Assembly: GCA_963724705.1 (NCBI GenBank)
Contig: CAVRVS010000004.1
Location: 248,001-312,000 of the forward strand
Length of the DNA stretch: 64,000 bases
Source: DASQPR01 sp963724705
Lineage (GTDB): Bacteria > Actinomycetota > Actinomycetes > Mycobacteriales > Micromonosporaceae
Direction: 5' to 3'
Below the pieces are notes generated by a model. The model saw only the letters and a list, made by a program, of their open reading frames with translations, searched no databases and had not been told where the DNA came from. Below, one piece after another: positions 17,774 through 26,579 of the stretch. The stretch's first letter is position 1. Every line of letters begins with the position of its first letter. The position numbers were made by a program, and so were the translations under genes.

Positions 17774-20758
17774 CTAGCTCTTGAGGGTGAAGTTCTTCTG
17801 TAGGCGTGGGTCTCGGGAGGATGAACCGACGTAGATCGTGCGTGTTCCGGTGCCGACTAGCCAGTTGTTGGCAGCATCGGCCCACGAGGACAGCTGTTGT
17901 TGGGTGATGTGCAGAGTGATGCTCTGCGAGGCGCCGGGCGCGAGGGTTACGCGCTGGAAGCCGACGAGCTTACGTACCGCCTGTTGGACACTGGCCGGCA
18001 GGTCCGGTGACTGTCCTAGGTAGACCTGCGGGGTCTCGGATCCCTTCGCGGCGCCGGTGTTGGTTACCGTGAAGGTGACGTCGATCCCGTCCGCGGACTT
18101 ACTGCCGCGTTCGGAGAGCTTTGAGTAGCTGAACGAGGTGTAGGACAGGCCGTAGCCGAATGGGAACAGCGGCGTTACGCCGTGCTCGTCGTACCAGCGG
18201 TAGCCCTCATAGATCCCGTTGACCTGCATGCCGGTGATGGTGCGGTAGCTGGTCGTGGCGCCGGCCAGGTACGGGCTGGGTCCGACGGTGCCGGGGTACA
18301 TCGGGCAGTTACCGGTGGCGGAGGTGTCGGTGCAGTTGGGGTCGTACATGGGTTGTTGTGTCGCGCTGGCCGGGAAGGTGATGGGCAGTTTTCCACCCGG
18401 GTTCGCCTTGCCGAACAGCACGTTGGCGGTCGCGGTGCCGCCTTCCTGGCCGGGGTACCACATTTCCAGGATGCCCTTGACGGCCGTGGCCCACGGCATG
18501 AATACGGCGTCGCCGGTGTTCAGCACGACGATGGTGTTCGGGTTCACCGCAGCGATTGCGCTGATGAGGGCGTCCTGGTAGCCGGGCAGTTCCAGCCCGG
18601 CGGCCTGGTCGGAGCCGCCCCGGTCGGAGCCCTCTTGCCCGTCGTCGTAGGCAAAGAGGACGACCTTCTTGGCGGTCTTCGCGGCGGCGACGGCCTGGTT
18701 GATGGCGGTCGTCTGGTTGTCCGGCGGTACCCACCGCAATTGGATCTGGCTGCTGCTGGTGCCCGCGATGACCCGCAGGTCCAGGTGGATCTGCTGGCCT
18801 GCGGTCAGAGTGACCGAGTAGGTCGACTGCTGCAGCGTCGGGTTGGCTGGGTCGTGCGATCGTGCGCTTTCCGTAAGCCCGGCATAGGAGGAGGACGGTG
18901 CCTTCGGGTAGGCGCCGATGTTGACGTGGCGCTGGGCGGTGGCCAGGCCATCGATGAACAGTTGCGAACTGACCTGGTTATTGACGAACACCTTGAGTTG
19001 CCAGCCGGTGCCGCCCGGGTTGGTGGGAGCGGTAAGCAGTCCGGACCACCGGAACGCGGTACCGGCCGGGATGCTGGACGAACCGGTGTAATCGACCGTG
19101 CTGTCCAGTTGATCCGGCGCCGCGGCCGGGTCGGTGTCCAGCGCCGGCTGGGAGCCGGAGGGGACCGGGGCGGTGGTGATCTGCTGGCGCAGCAGGCCGG
19201 GTTGGCCTGCGAATGCGGCGTCGGCCGACGTGAGCGTCCAGTTCGGATAGCCGGCGGCTGGGTCTGGCGCGGACAGGGCCGTGGACGGTACGACCTGGCC
19301 GTCGAGGTCGTAGCCCGGCACGTAGGACACCGCGTTACCGCTGCCGGCGGCCGCCTGGATCGCGGCGAGCGGGTTGGTCGAGCCGTCGTAGGGAGTGACG
19401 TGGGCGCTACCGCCACCGCCGTAGTACGTGGCGAATGCGGTCGGGCCCATCACGACCAGTCCACCGTTCTTGGCGTCGGCTTTGGCCAGCGGTAGCACGG
19501 CGTTGTCGTTCTTCAGCAGCGTGGCGCCGGCCTCCGCGATGGATTGGGCGGTGTTCGCGTCTCCGGCCTGCAAGCTGGCCAGGTCCGGTCGGGCCGGTAC
19601 CCATGGGGTGGGTGTACCGGTGAAGTGCGAACCGTACTGGGTGCCTTCCAATAGGTCGGCCTTGTTCATCGTGGTGAGGATCTGGTAGACGGCGCTGTCG
19701 AGCGCCTGCTTCCATTGGGCGCCGGTGATTGCCGGGTAGGCCGGGTAGTCCGCGGTGGCGGCCACCGCCGGGGTGCCGTTGGTGACATCGGCGGTCAGCG
19801 CGGCGACGCTGAAGTTCGAGCCGTTGGGTTGCTCGATGTCGTCGCCGTTGACCAGGTCGGTAGTCTTGTGCACGGCCCCCCAGTCGGACTGCACGAAGCC
19901 GCCGAACGCGAGCTGCTCGCGCAGTACGTCACCGATGGTGGTGCTGTTGCCGCAGCCGTACACATAGTTGATCCGGTTGTAGGAGCACATGACCGACCCG
20001 GCGCCAGCGTCGATGGCCGTCTGGAACGCGAGCAGCTCGGTCTCGTGCAGGGTCTGGTCGTCGATCACGACATTGGTCGAGGTCCGGCCGTTTTCGAAGT
20101 CGTTCTCGATGTAGTGCTTCAGCTCGGTGATGAGGCCTTCGGCCTGTGCGCCGGTGACCTCGCCGGCGGCGATCTGGCCGGCCAGGTACGGGTCCTCGCC
20201 GAGAGTTTCGAAGTTGCGCCCGGCGGTGGGGTAGTTGACCTCGTTGACCATCGGCCCGAGCCATACGTCCTGGTCGGTGGCGCGGGCGGCGGCACCGACT
20301 GTCTGACCATATTGCTGGGCGGTGTTGGGGTCGAACGACGCGGCTAGGCTGACCGGGGCCGGCATCGCGGTTTCCACGTGGGCGAGTCGAACTCCGGCGG
20401 GCCCGTCCGTCATCCGCAACGGCGGGATGCCCAATCGCGCGACGCCTGGTATCCAACCGGCTTCACCGACGCAGCCCACCGCCGAGGCGGTGCAGCTGGC
20501 GATGGCGGCGGCGCTATTCGGTGGGTCGCCTTCGCCGTGCACCATGCCGATCTCTTCGGAAAGCGTCATCTGGCCGACGAGGGAGAGCATTTCACTGTTG
20601 GTCAGGGTGCCCTGCCCCCACGGGTCCTTTGTGGAGTTGGTGGCGGCGGAGCTCATTACCGGGCTGAGGACGGATGCGACCAGCAGGCCGGTCACGACGA
20701 CGGCTATACGCCGTAGTCGACGTTTGTTTCGGGGTAGTTGGGCGCTGGTTGGAGACAC
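17774..20758 (-). CDS. secreted GH3 beta-glucosidase with PA14 domain
   Basis: About 994 residues from GTG 20758, chosen because AGGAGGAA lies five bases upstream and the protein then begins with a clean signal peptide (RRLRRIAVVVTGLLVASVL, cut near SSAATNS). The GH3 barrel follows, with PPLRMTDGPAGVR and the nucleophile in GGFVQSDWGAVH (Asp about 292). A PA14-like insert sits at about 553-675 (FRWSGLLTAPTNPGG). The second GH3 domain has VVLFAYDDGQEGSDRG. A fibronectin-III-like end (about 886-990) follows. It should hydrolyse beta-glucosides, for example cello-oligosaccharides, outside the cell. This matches the secreted GH9 enzyme about 33 kb away. It is a single gene with its own terminator. 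Confidence 0.9.
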   Translation of the reverse strand: MSPTSAQLPRNKRRLRRIAVVVTGLLVASVLSPVMSSAATNSTKDPWGQGTLTNSEMLSLVGQMTLSEEIGMVHGEGDPPNSAAAIASCTASAVGCVGEAGWIPGVARLGIPPLRMTDGPAGVRLAHVETAMPAPVSLAASFDPNTAQQYGQTVGAAARATDQDVWLGPMVNEVNYPTAGRNFETLGEDPYLAGQIAAGEVTGAQAEGLITELKHYIENDFENGRTSTNVVIDDQTLHETELLAFQTAIDAGAGSVMCSYNRINYVYGCGNSTTIGDVLREQLAFGGFVQSDWGAVHKTTDLVNGDDIEQPNGSNFSVAALTADVTNGTPAVAATADYPAYPAITGAQWKQALDSAVYQILTTMNKADLLEGTQYGSHFTGTPTPWVPARPDLASLQAGDANTAQSIAEAGATLLKNDNAVLPLAKADAKNGGLVVMGPTAFATYYGGGGSAHVTPYDGSTNPLAAIQAAAGSGNAVSYVPGYDLDGQVVPSTALSAPDPAAGYPNWTLTSADAAFAGQPGLLRQQITTAPVPSGSQPALDTDPAAAPDQLDSTVDYTGSSSIPAGTAFRWSGLLTAPTNPGGTGWQLKVFVNNQVSSQLFIDGLATAQRHVNIGAYPKAPSSSYAGLTESARSHDPANPTLQQSTYSVTLTAGQQIHLDLRVIAGTSSSQIQLRWVPPDNQTTAINQAVAAAKTAKKVVLFAYDDGQEGSDRGGSDQAAGLELPGYQDALISAIAAVNPNTIVVLNTGDAVFMPWATAVKGILEMWYPGQEGGTATANVLFGKANPGGKLPITFPASATQQPMYDPNCTDTSATGNCPMYPGTVGPSPYLAGATTSYRTITGMQVNGIYEGYRWYDEHGVTPLFPFGYGLSYTSFSYSKLSERGSKSADGIDVTFTVTNTGAAKGSETPQVYLGQSPDLPASVQQAVRKLVGFQRVTLAPGASQSITLHITQQQLSSWADAANNWLVGTGTRTIYVGSSSRDPRLQKNFTLKS

Positions 20759-21439
20759 GGTGGTTCCTCCTCCGGACGTGGCGAAGTCAGGTGGCTTCAT
20801 ACGCGGGAACGGACCAGGGTCGTGTGCTCCCGCCGGTTCCTCCGGGGGATGGGCAAGGATGCGGCACGGCACTGGCAGTGGATTGACCCGTCCGGGTGCT
20901 AACGCATCCGGCAACGGTGCCCGCGGCGGATCAGGCGAGGTGCCCGACGGTACCGCCGAGCTGGAAACATCGCGTCGCTGGCGCCCATCGATCTGGCCGG
21001 AGACCGACGTGCTTTGTTGTGTGCCAGAACATATTCCTTCTCGACTGATCGAGCGCAAGCGTTCGCTTCGATCATCGATTGGTAACGAATTAGTAACGCG
21101 ACGTTGACCAGTGTCGATGTCCTCTACCTAGGATTTTGCTGTGGGCGGGATCCCGACCGTCGTCCACATAGTGGTATCAGCGACGCGGACAACGAGCGCC
21201 ACGCATGTCTTGACTCGCCGCGCAACCGCGTCGTAGCGTCAGCGCCGGGTTCGATGAAACGTTACGAACCCAATCGGCACTCAGGTCGGCCGGACCGGAG
21301 GGCCACCCAGTGACCCGTACCCACGGCAGCCAGTCGAGGGGCTCCGGGCGCTGGCTGGCTGCGGGTTCGGCGCCGGCGTAGCTGGACGCAGGCGAGTGCG
21401 AACCGGCACCCACCCGCGGCCAGGTCAACGCAACGCCGT
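20759..21439. other. GH3 upstream region with an inverted repeat
   Basis: About 680 bases upstream of the GH3 gene. At 21047-21073 an imperfect inverted repeat (GATCGAGCG ... CGCTTCGATC) brackets CAAGCGTT. It is a plausible operator for a LacI-type sugar regulator, but no regulator gene is adjacent. The rest shows no gene I can defend. Confidence 0.3.
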
Positions 21440-21709
21440 ATGAATCAGAAGATCCGGCGAGTACCCAACAGCGGCGGGTTGCTACAGGCCCGAGCGCCGG
21501 AACTCGATGAACGCGGTCCGGATGTCACCGGATGGGCACGCGGGAGGGTCCTCACTGACCTGTACCGGACCCGGGAACGGTTCGACACGCGCATTGACCT
21601 CGATGAGCTCGGCCTGGTGTGCGTCGACGCGCCGCCTTGTTACGAGTGGTATCAGGACGTGGTCGACTTCGCTGCGAGGGTCGCCGATTTGTCTCCGGAG
21701 ACGGCATGA
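21440..21709 (+). CDS. hypothetical small protein, 89 residues
   Basis: ATG 21440. The second half, DLYRTRERFDTRIDLDELG and DAPPCYEWYQDVVDFAARVADL, looks like a folded acidic domain. The N-terminal third is less protein-like, and a GTG/ATG further in is possible. No ribosome site stands out. No family recognised. It lies in the accessory stretch leading to the tRNA-Val scar. Confidence 0.4.
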   Translation: MNQKIRRVPNSGGLLQARAPELDERGPDVTGWARGRVLTDLYRTRERFDTRIDLDELGLVCVDAPPCYEWYQDVVDFAARVADLSPETA

Positions 21710-21792
21710 AGTCGACGACCTCACCGACCCCGTCGGCGGTCATGAGGACAAATCGTGCACTCGGCGCCCTGCGTCCGGCGTAGGCTGGCCGC

Positions 21793-22113
21793 GTGAAGGC
21801 CGAGACGTACCGCGTCGACATCGCGTTCGAGCTGCGCGGCGGGCCCGACCCCGACCGGCACGGGCAAGCGGTCGACAGGTTCGTGCACCTGCTGCCCCCA
21901 GGCTCGGAAGCCCTGCTTGCCGAGTCGCAGGCCGCCAGCCCCGACGGTCTGGCCAGGCTCGCCGCCACAGTGCCCGCGCACGGCCCGGCGCAGGCGTTGC
22001 GCGACGTGCACCGCGCGGTGGAAGTCATGGTCGCCGAGATTGGGCGGCTGGAGGAGTTGGGCCCGATGCGCCGCACGGTCGTCGAGTACGTCGGCGACCA
22101 GCCCTCGAACTAA
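21793..22113 (+). CDS. hypothetical protein, 106 residues
   Basis: GTG start at 21793 (KAETYRVDIAFELRGGPDPD). The protein alternates beta and alpha segments and ends in an amphipathic helix region (DVHRAVEVMVAEIGRLEELG). Strong G/C third-position bias supports coding. It does not match a family I know. It follows the preceding small gene by 83 bases on the same strand. Confidence 0.5.
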   Translation: MKAETYRVDIAFELRGGPDPDRHGQAVDRFVHLLPPGSEALLAESQAASPDGLARLAATVPAHGPAQALRDVHRAVEVMVAEIGRLEELGPMRRTVVEYVGDQPSN

Positions 22114-22646
22114 CCGACCCAAAGAACACTCTGGCCATCACGGCCACGGTCCCTGGCACCGAAACCACCGCTGCAACCGCACCAGGCAACACCGAGGACC
22201 ACGCCATTACGCTCCGCCGGCGGATGAGACTCCCTCGAGGTCTAGGCCTTCCGCCACCCGTACCGGCTGTCAGTGCCGACGTCTTACACCTCATCAAAAC
22301 ATGATCAACCGCAAAACCGTAAGCACCATGCGTGCGAGGAGAACGCCCCCGGGTGGACCGCCCCGCTGACCGTAGGAGCGGCCGTCGGAGTTGGCCTCTT
22401 CGTCGTCCGCGTCGGGCTCGGCGTCGGCTTGCGAGTGGTCCTCGTCGGTGATGGCGTCTTCAGCGGAGCCGGCTTCAGCGACGCCGTCTTCGTCGGGTGC
22501 GGCCTTTGGCGTCAGGGTAGGCGTGGGCGTCGATGTCGGCCCAGCTGTATGCGACACGGCAGGCCATGACGAGGGCGACGATGCCGAAGGGGACGCCAGG
22601 ATGCTGATGTACGAGGACGGAAGGACCGATCGCTGTCCCCGCGTCG
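22114..22646. other. intergenic stretch with a doubtful acidic open frame
   Basis: On the minus strand one frame gives a very acidic run (DEDHSQADAEPDADDEEANS). Another gives a hydrophobic piece (VPFGIVALVMACRVAYSW) that leads into it with a frame change. This could be a broken small membrane protein with an acidic tail, but neither frame has a good start. Otherwise nothing is recognised. Confidence 0.25.
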
Positions 22647-23564
22647 TCACGGACGAACGCGGATGATCGTCTTCCCCTGACGTCGCTCAGTCGGGTTGAG
22701 GGCGGCGACGGCATTGTCGAGGGTCGCGACGTCGCCGATGTTCGTCCGCAGCCGTCCGTCACGCACGCGCTGGACGATCTCACCCAACTGGGCGCGATCG
22801 GACTCGACAACGAAGTCGATCGCCAGGCCATCGGCGGGCCGCGCCTCGGGCGGCCCTACGACGGTCACCAGTGTTCCTCCGGCCCGGATGAGGCTCGCGG
22901 ACCGCATCTGGATGTCTCCGCCGATGACGTCAAATACCAGGTCGACGCCGCCGACGTCTTCCAGGGCATCGTTGTCGAGATCGACGAACTCCTGCGCGCC
23001 GAAGTCGAGCACCTTCTGACGGTCGGCGGCGCGTCCGGTGCCGATGACGTACGCGCCGGCCTCACGTGCGAGTTGCGTCACCATCGACCCGACCGAGCCG
23101 GCCGCGCCGTGTGCGAGGACGCTCTGCCCCGCCTGAACGCGGCCGTGCTGGAAGAGCCCTTGCCACGCGGTCAGGCCCGAGATTGGCAGGCTCGCCCCGA
23201 CCGTGAAGTCGACATCGCCGGGCAGCGGCGCGAGGTTGCGTGCCTCGATCGCCACATACTCCGCTAGGGTGCCGTCGCGATGCCAGTCCGCGAGGCCGAA
23301 TACCCGCTGTCCCACCGACAGCCCCGTCGTGCCATAGCCGAGCGCGGTGACCACTCCGGCCAGCTCGTGCCCGGGGATCGTCGGTGTCCGGTCACGGTCG
23401 CGGCGATCGCTCCAGGTCGAGGGCCACGCCATCTCAGTCGGCACGAATCCCGACGCGTGAATCTGAACAATGACGTCGTTTATTGCTGCCGTCGGCTCGG
23501 GCCGCTCCACCAGCGTCATCCCGGCCGTTCCCGCCGCCTGATCCGTCACCACGATCGCTTTCAT
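22647..23564 (-). CDS. NADP-dependent alcohol dehydrogenase-like / quinone oxidoreductase (MDR family)
   Basis: 305 residues, ATG 23564. Medium-chain dehydrogenase layout: catalytic-domain motif PTIPGHELAGVVTALG, then LPISGLTAWQGLF, the Rossmann motif VLAHGAAGSVGSMVTQLA, and a C-terminal RQGKTIIRV. Zinc-ligand cysteines are absent, as in the zeta-crystallin/quinone oxidoreductase subgroup, which reduces quinones or enones with NADPH. It is monocistronic; an unresolved region follows. Confidence 0.87.
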   Translation of the reverse strand: MKAIVVTDQAAGTAGMTLVERPEPTAAINDVIVQIHASGFVPTEMAWPSTWSDRRDRDRTPTIPGHELAGVVTALGYGTTGLSVGQRVFGLADWHRDGTLAEYVAIEARNLAPLPGDVDFTVGASLPISGLTAWQGLFQHGRVQAGQSVLAHGAAGSVGSMVTQLAREAGAYVIGTGRAADRQKVLDFGAQEFVDLDNDALEDVGGVDLVFDVIGGDIQMRSASLIRAGGTLVTVVGPPEARPADGLAIDFVVESDRAQLGEIVQRVRDGRLRTNIGDVATLDNAVAALNPTERRQGKTIIRVRP

Positions 23565-23704
23565 TTGAACACCTCTCTGTATCAGTCCTCGCCTACACGG
23601 CGTTTACGGTTCAGTTGTGCCTTGTGACAGTGTGGCTGCGGCCGCGTCCTGCGAGCAGACGAAGCCGTTGGGTTCCACCGACGGCGTCCACTCGCCGACG
23701 CCCG

Positions 23705-23926
23705 TCAACGCGAGAAATCCTTCGTATCGTTCACTTGCTTGATACGCCGAGCCGTATGCACCTTCGATACCGCGGGTGGTTGTCTGCGGGCTTCCACCGA
23801 GCCGGCGTAGGACTTCATCCGGCGCAACGGCGGTATCAACGCTATGCAGTACGCGTCAGCGAGGTCCGGGAACTCGGACTCGAACCGCATGTAGTCGGCA
23901 GCTGACGGAGACACCAGATCATCCAC
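23705..23926 (-). pseudogene. possible DUF6461-like remnant
   Basis: A frame from GTG 23926 reads AADYMRFESEFPDLADAYCI, which resembles the N-terminal segment of the DUF6461 family (acidic-aromatic start followed by '-DLAEAYC-'). After about 40 residues the resemblance stops, and the remainder (RRQPPAVSKVHTARRIKQV) is not domain-like. I read it as a truncated or frameshifted copy; the assignment rests on memory of the motif only. Confidence 0.3.
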
Positions 23927-24142
23927 GGCCAGCACACAACACTGGCTCGTGCGACCGGCCGACGCACATGAGACGCGGCACCTGCGGCTGATAACCCAGC
24001 GATCCGTACCCGTTCCACATGCGTTCCCGTGTTGGTGGCGCGCGCTGCCGCAGATCAGCGTTTGTGCAGGTCGGAGCACCTTGTAGTGAGACTCGACCGC
24101 CGCCCTCCGGAGGCGGGGCGCAGGCTGGCTATGCTGCACGGG

Positions 24143-24400
24143 ATGGACGAGCCTCCCGCGACGTACTCGATTTCGGTCCGGTTGCAGCGCACCACGACCG
24201 AAGAGACATACTTGTCCGTTCCCGTCGACGCAGCGATCATGCAGGATGAGCCTGCGCCAGACGGCAGCTATCGGATCGACCCCGGCAAGATGTGGACTCA
24301 AGCGATCCGGCTGGCTGAGCAGTCGGCCGACTGGACCGTCGAGGACCGGCATGTGACCGCGCATCCGATCCAGAAGGCGCCACCGTCGATCGCCGAGTGA
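24143..24400 (+). CDS. hypothetical protein, 85 residues
   Basis: ATG 24143 preceded by a GGG-rich stretch. It reads MDEPPATYSISVRLQRTTTE, then VPVDAAIMQDEPAPDGSYRI and a helix AIRLAEQSADWTVE. Beta-beta-alpha character and balanced composition suggest a real small cytosolic protein. No family recognised. It lies just before the Imm-5-like gene on the same strand, about 100 bases away, so the two could be cotranscribed. Confidence 0.5.
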   Translation: MDEPPATYSISVRLQRTTTEETYLSVPVDAAIMQDEPAPDGSYRIDPGKMWTQAIRLAEQSADWTVEDRHVTAHPIQKAPPSIAE

Positions 24401-24501
24401 CTGCCGAAGCAGTGGTCTGGTGAGTGACGAGGCTGAGGTCCGTTTGGCCGCAGTTCGGTCGGCGTTGGATGTCAACGTGTCGACAGATGGAAGTGTCCAC
24501 C

Positions 24502-25017
24502 ATGATCCTCCCGAAAGTGCGAGATCTTCGCTTCGTGACGACTCGCCGGGGTGGGTCCCTCACGGATACGGATCACCATCTGCTCGCCGTTTGGGCGGCA
24601 TCGTGCGCGGAGCACGTCCTTGACCTTTTCGAGTCGGCTCAGCCTGAGGATCCACGGCCGCGCCAGGCGATCGAACATGCCTGCGCTTGGGCACGTGGAG
24701 AGGTGAAGATGATGCAGGCTCGGGCTGCGGGCGGTCATGCCATGGGTGCGGCCGGAAACCTGCGCGGGCCTGCCCGGCATGCCGCTTACGCTGCGGGCCA
24801 GGCTGGGGCTGTTGCGCACGTCGCCGCGCATGAGCTTGGTGCTGCCGCCTACGCGATCAAAGCCGCCCGTGCTGCCGCGCACACGGACGGGCGCGAGACC
24901 GCGGGGCGTCGTGAGTGCCAGTGGCAGCGGGACCAGCTTCCGGATGCGATTCGCGAGCTTGTACTTGACGATCAACGGTTGCGCAACGAAATCTGCTGGT
25001 CGGTGTTCGACTGCTGA
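24502..25017 (+). CDS. putative immunity protein (Imm-5-like)
   Basis: About 171 residues from ATG 24502 (an ATG at 24487 is also possible). The body is helical and very Ala/His-rich: HHLLAVWAASCAEHVLDLFE, RPRQAIEHACAWARGEVKM, then repeats of AAxAAGxA type. This is the pattern of the Imm-5-like family, usually found with polymorphic toxins. The C-terminus has CQWQRDQLPDAIRELVLDD. No toxin gene is seen nearby, so this would be an orphan immunity gene. It lies about 480 bases before the partial tRNA-Val, on accessory DNA. Confidence 0.6.
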   Translation: MILPKVRDLRFVTTRRGGSLTDTDHHLLAVWAASCAEHVLDLFESAQPEDPRPRQAIEHACAWARGEVKMMQARAAGGHAMGAAGNLRGPARHAAYAAGQAGAVAHVAAHELGAAAYAIKAARAAAHTDGRETAGRRECQWQRDQLPDAIRELVLDDQRLRNEICWSVFDC

Positions 25018-25492
25018 GCCGATCTGATCGCGCCGATGACGGCGATCTGCCCTCATGGTGACGCATTGGGCACCTGCGCCAAACGGCGGCCGCGTTGTCC
25101 GATCGATAGCAAGTTTCCAGACGCGCCGACTCATGACGGTGTGGTTCCGAGCCTTGCTTCGACTGACGGCGACCGATCTCCGATTAGCCCGTCGTGGCTG
25201 CTGTACGGCCGACAGCTACCGTGACGGTAACGGAGCCCTACGGTAGCGAAGGAGCGCGCCTAGAAGGAGACACCGGCATCAGCGTCTACGGTTCCCAAGC
25301 GGACGGACCAAGACCGCGCGGACGGTTCTTACAAGAGTTGGGTCGGGTCGTGGGCTGGCCGGTCTAGACCATCGTCAGGTGAGTGTCAAAGTGAGTGACA
25401 ACCGCGGAGGATCCGCAGGGACCTCGCTGTACTTCCGCGGACCTTTCGCAACAGGTACCGCAGCGTTCGCCGCAGCTCCACATTGGATGGTT
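25018..25492. other. intergenic stretch before the tRNA-Val scar
   Basis: No known gene. A short plus-strand frame ends at a TAG at 25368 (tail FLQELGRVVGWPV) and is followed by GTGAGTGTCAAAGTGAGTG, a direct repeat of GTGAGTG. It could be the end of a lost integrase or excision gene, but the match is too short to name. Confidence 0.3.
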
Positions 25493-25542
25493 GCTCCCTG
25501 ACACGGAAGAGGTCACTGGTTCAATCCCAGTATCACGCACTA
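25493..25542 (+). other. 3' half of tRNA-Val(GAC), probable attachment-site scar
   Basis: From the anticodon arm onward (CCCTGACACGG, then GGTCACTGGTTCAATCCCAG) the sequence matches the 3' part of an actinobacterial tRNA-Val with anticodon GAC, with two changes near the end (CACGCACTA where CGCGCACCA is expected). The 5' half (acceptor and D-arm) is missing; unrelated DNA precedes it. A displaced 3' tRNA piece is the classic leftover of site-specific integration into a tRNA gene. Confidence 0.7.
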
Positions 25543-25558
25543 ACGTTTGCGCAGCTAG

Positions 25559-25594
25559 AAGACCCGTTACCGTGATCTCGGTAACGGGTCTTTT
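25559..25594 (+). terminator. intrinsic terminator just after the partial tRNA
   Basis: A 13-bp perfect stem (25559-25571 with 25580-25592, 8-base loop) ends in a run of T. It lies 17 bases past the tRNA fragment, where a tRNA-Val gene's own terminator would be. Confidence 0.85.
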
Positions 25595-25634
25595 CGCCCA
25601 TTATGATCATTAGAGCAGGCAACTCAGATGAGGC

Positions 25635-25675
25635 TGTCCGCGCTCGCCGCAATGCTGCTTCGGCGAGCGCGGACA
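25635..25675 (-). terminator. hairpin terminator for the S53 remnant
   Basis: A perfect 15-bp stem (25635-25649 with 25661-25675) lies 10 bases past the stop of the truncated S53 coding end on the minus strand. It faces the tRNA terminator from the other side. Confidence 0.7.
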
Positions 25676-25685
25676 ACGGGGTGTG

Positions 25686-25872
25686 CTAGCTCGTCCGTGC
25701 CACGAGCAGCGGCAGGAGCGCCGCCGCGATCGGGGTGCCGAGTCCGGTCACCGGATCCCAACGGGTTAAGCCAACTAGGCGCGTGGTGAACACCGACTCG
25801 CCCACGGACCGGAGCTGGTACGCGGCAGTACGATGGACTTCTGTCAGATGTGCGTCCCTTCGTGAGGGTTCC
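25686..25872 (-). pseudogene. severed C-terminal end of an S53 (sedolisin-like) peptidase gene
   Basis: The minus-strand frame ending at TAG 25686 reads LTRWDPVTGLGTPIAAALLP followed by about nine more residues. The '(W/Y)DPVTGLGTP' block is the calcium-site end of sedolisins; compare YDDVTGVGTPNG at the end of the intact S53 gene at 51-53 kb. Some 35 residues upstream stay in frame without a known motif, and a stop follows before any catalytic Ser. With its own terminator just below, this is the true 3' end of a gene whose body has been lost. Confidence 0.55.
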
Positions 25873-26052
25873 CGTACGGGTCGGCGACGGTACGCGCGAC
25901 TATCTGGACCGATTCAGCCTTTTGAGCACTGAACCGGCGACGTTGTTCCGGTATGAACACATCCGCTGTAGAGGGCCCGTCCTCAATCGCTCATACACGC
26001 CAGCGACCGACATAGAGCCGCGCGGTAAGGATCCGACGTTATCTACCTCGTG

Positions 26053-26565
26053 TCAGATTGCTGCAGCGTCGTCGACCTTGCAGCCTCCGCCGGTGCGAAT
26101 CATGGTCAGTACGACTCGGTCTTGGTCGACTTTTTCGCCGCTGATGTTGGCGTTGCGCCGGTATTGGTTCAGGTAGACCATCACGTCGACCTTGCCGGCG
26201 GCAGCGGTGTCGACCAGTCCGATCGCGGATACCTGTGCCTGTACGACGGCCTTGACGCTGACGGCAGTCGGCTTGAGGCTGGCGGTTGTCTTGGCGTACT
26301 CGTTGGCGAAGTTGCCCGTGATGAACGGCCGGGCGTTGGCGATGCTGGCGTCGAAGGTCCGGTAGTCGTAGGAAAAGATCGCCTGGGCCGCCGGGGTCGC
26401 GGCCGTGACGCACGCGTGGGCGGTCGCGTCGCGCTGCTGTCCTTGGTAGTGGCCGTACCAGGTGTATCCAGCGGTCGCGCCGCCGAGAAGCGTGGCGATG
26501 GCGAGCGAGAGTACGAGGCGTTGGACGCGGTCGAGCCGACCGCTCGGGAACGTGAAACGGCGCAT
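26053..26565 (-). CDS. Mce-associated membrane protein
   Basis: 170 residues, ATG 26565. There is one N-terminal membrane helix (VLSLAIATLLGGATAGYTWY) after a basic head. An outer helix-rich domain follows with AIFSYDYRTFDASIANARPF, TGNFANEYAKTTASLKPTAV and a conserved end VLTMIRTGGGCKVDDAA. This is the Mas/Tim44-NTF2-like layout seen in proteins encoded after mceF in actinobacterial mce loci. They stabilise or assist the lipid-import complex at the membrane. It is the last gene of the mce operon, 14 bases after the other Mce-associated gene. Confidence 0.82.
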   Translation of the reverse strand: MRRFTFPSGRLDRVQRLVLSLAIATLLGGATAGYTWYGHYQGQQRDATAHACVTAATPAAQAIFSYDYRTFDASIANARPFITGNFANEYAKTTASLKPTAVSVKAVVQAQVSAIGLVDTAAAGKVDVMVYLNQYRRNANISGEKVDQDRVVLTMIRTGGGCKVDDAAAI

Positions 26566-26579
26566 CGGTTAGCCTCCGG

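Noticed and set aside
18182..20347. Two long plus-strand frames opposite the GH3 gene
   Set aside because: The GH3 protein on the minus strand is complete with active-site motifs. The opposite frames are Gly/Val/Arg-rich and match nothing.
23705..24475. A 256-codon minus-strand gene
   Set aside because: Its first two thirds run opposite the small gene at 24143-24400 and look random. Only the last part has any family-like text, kept as a low-confidence remnant.
25559..25675. A small RNA gene between two hairpins
   Set aside because: Each hairpin directly follows the end of a separate unit (tRNA piece, S53 end) in converging orientation, which explains them as terminators.
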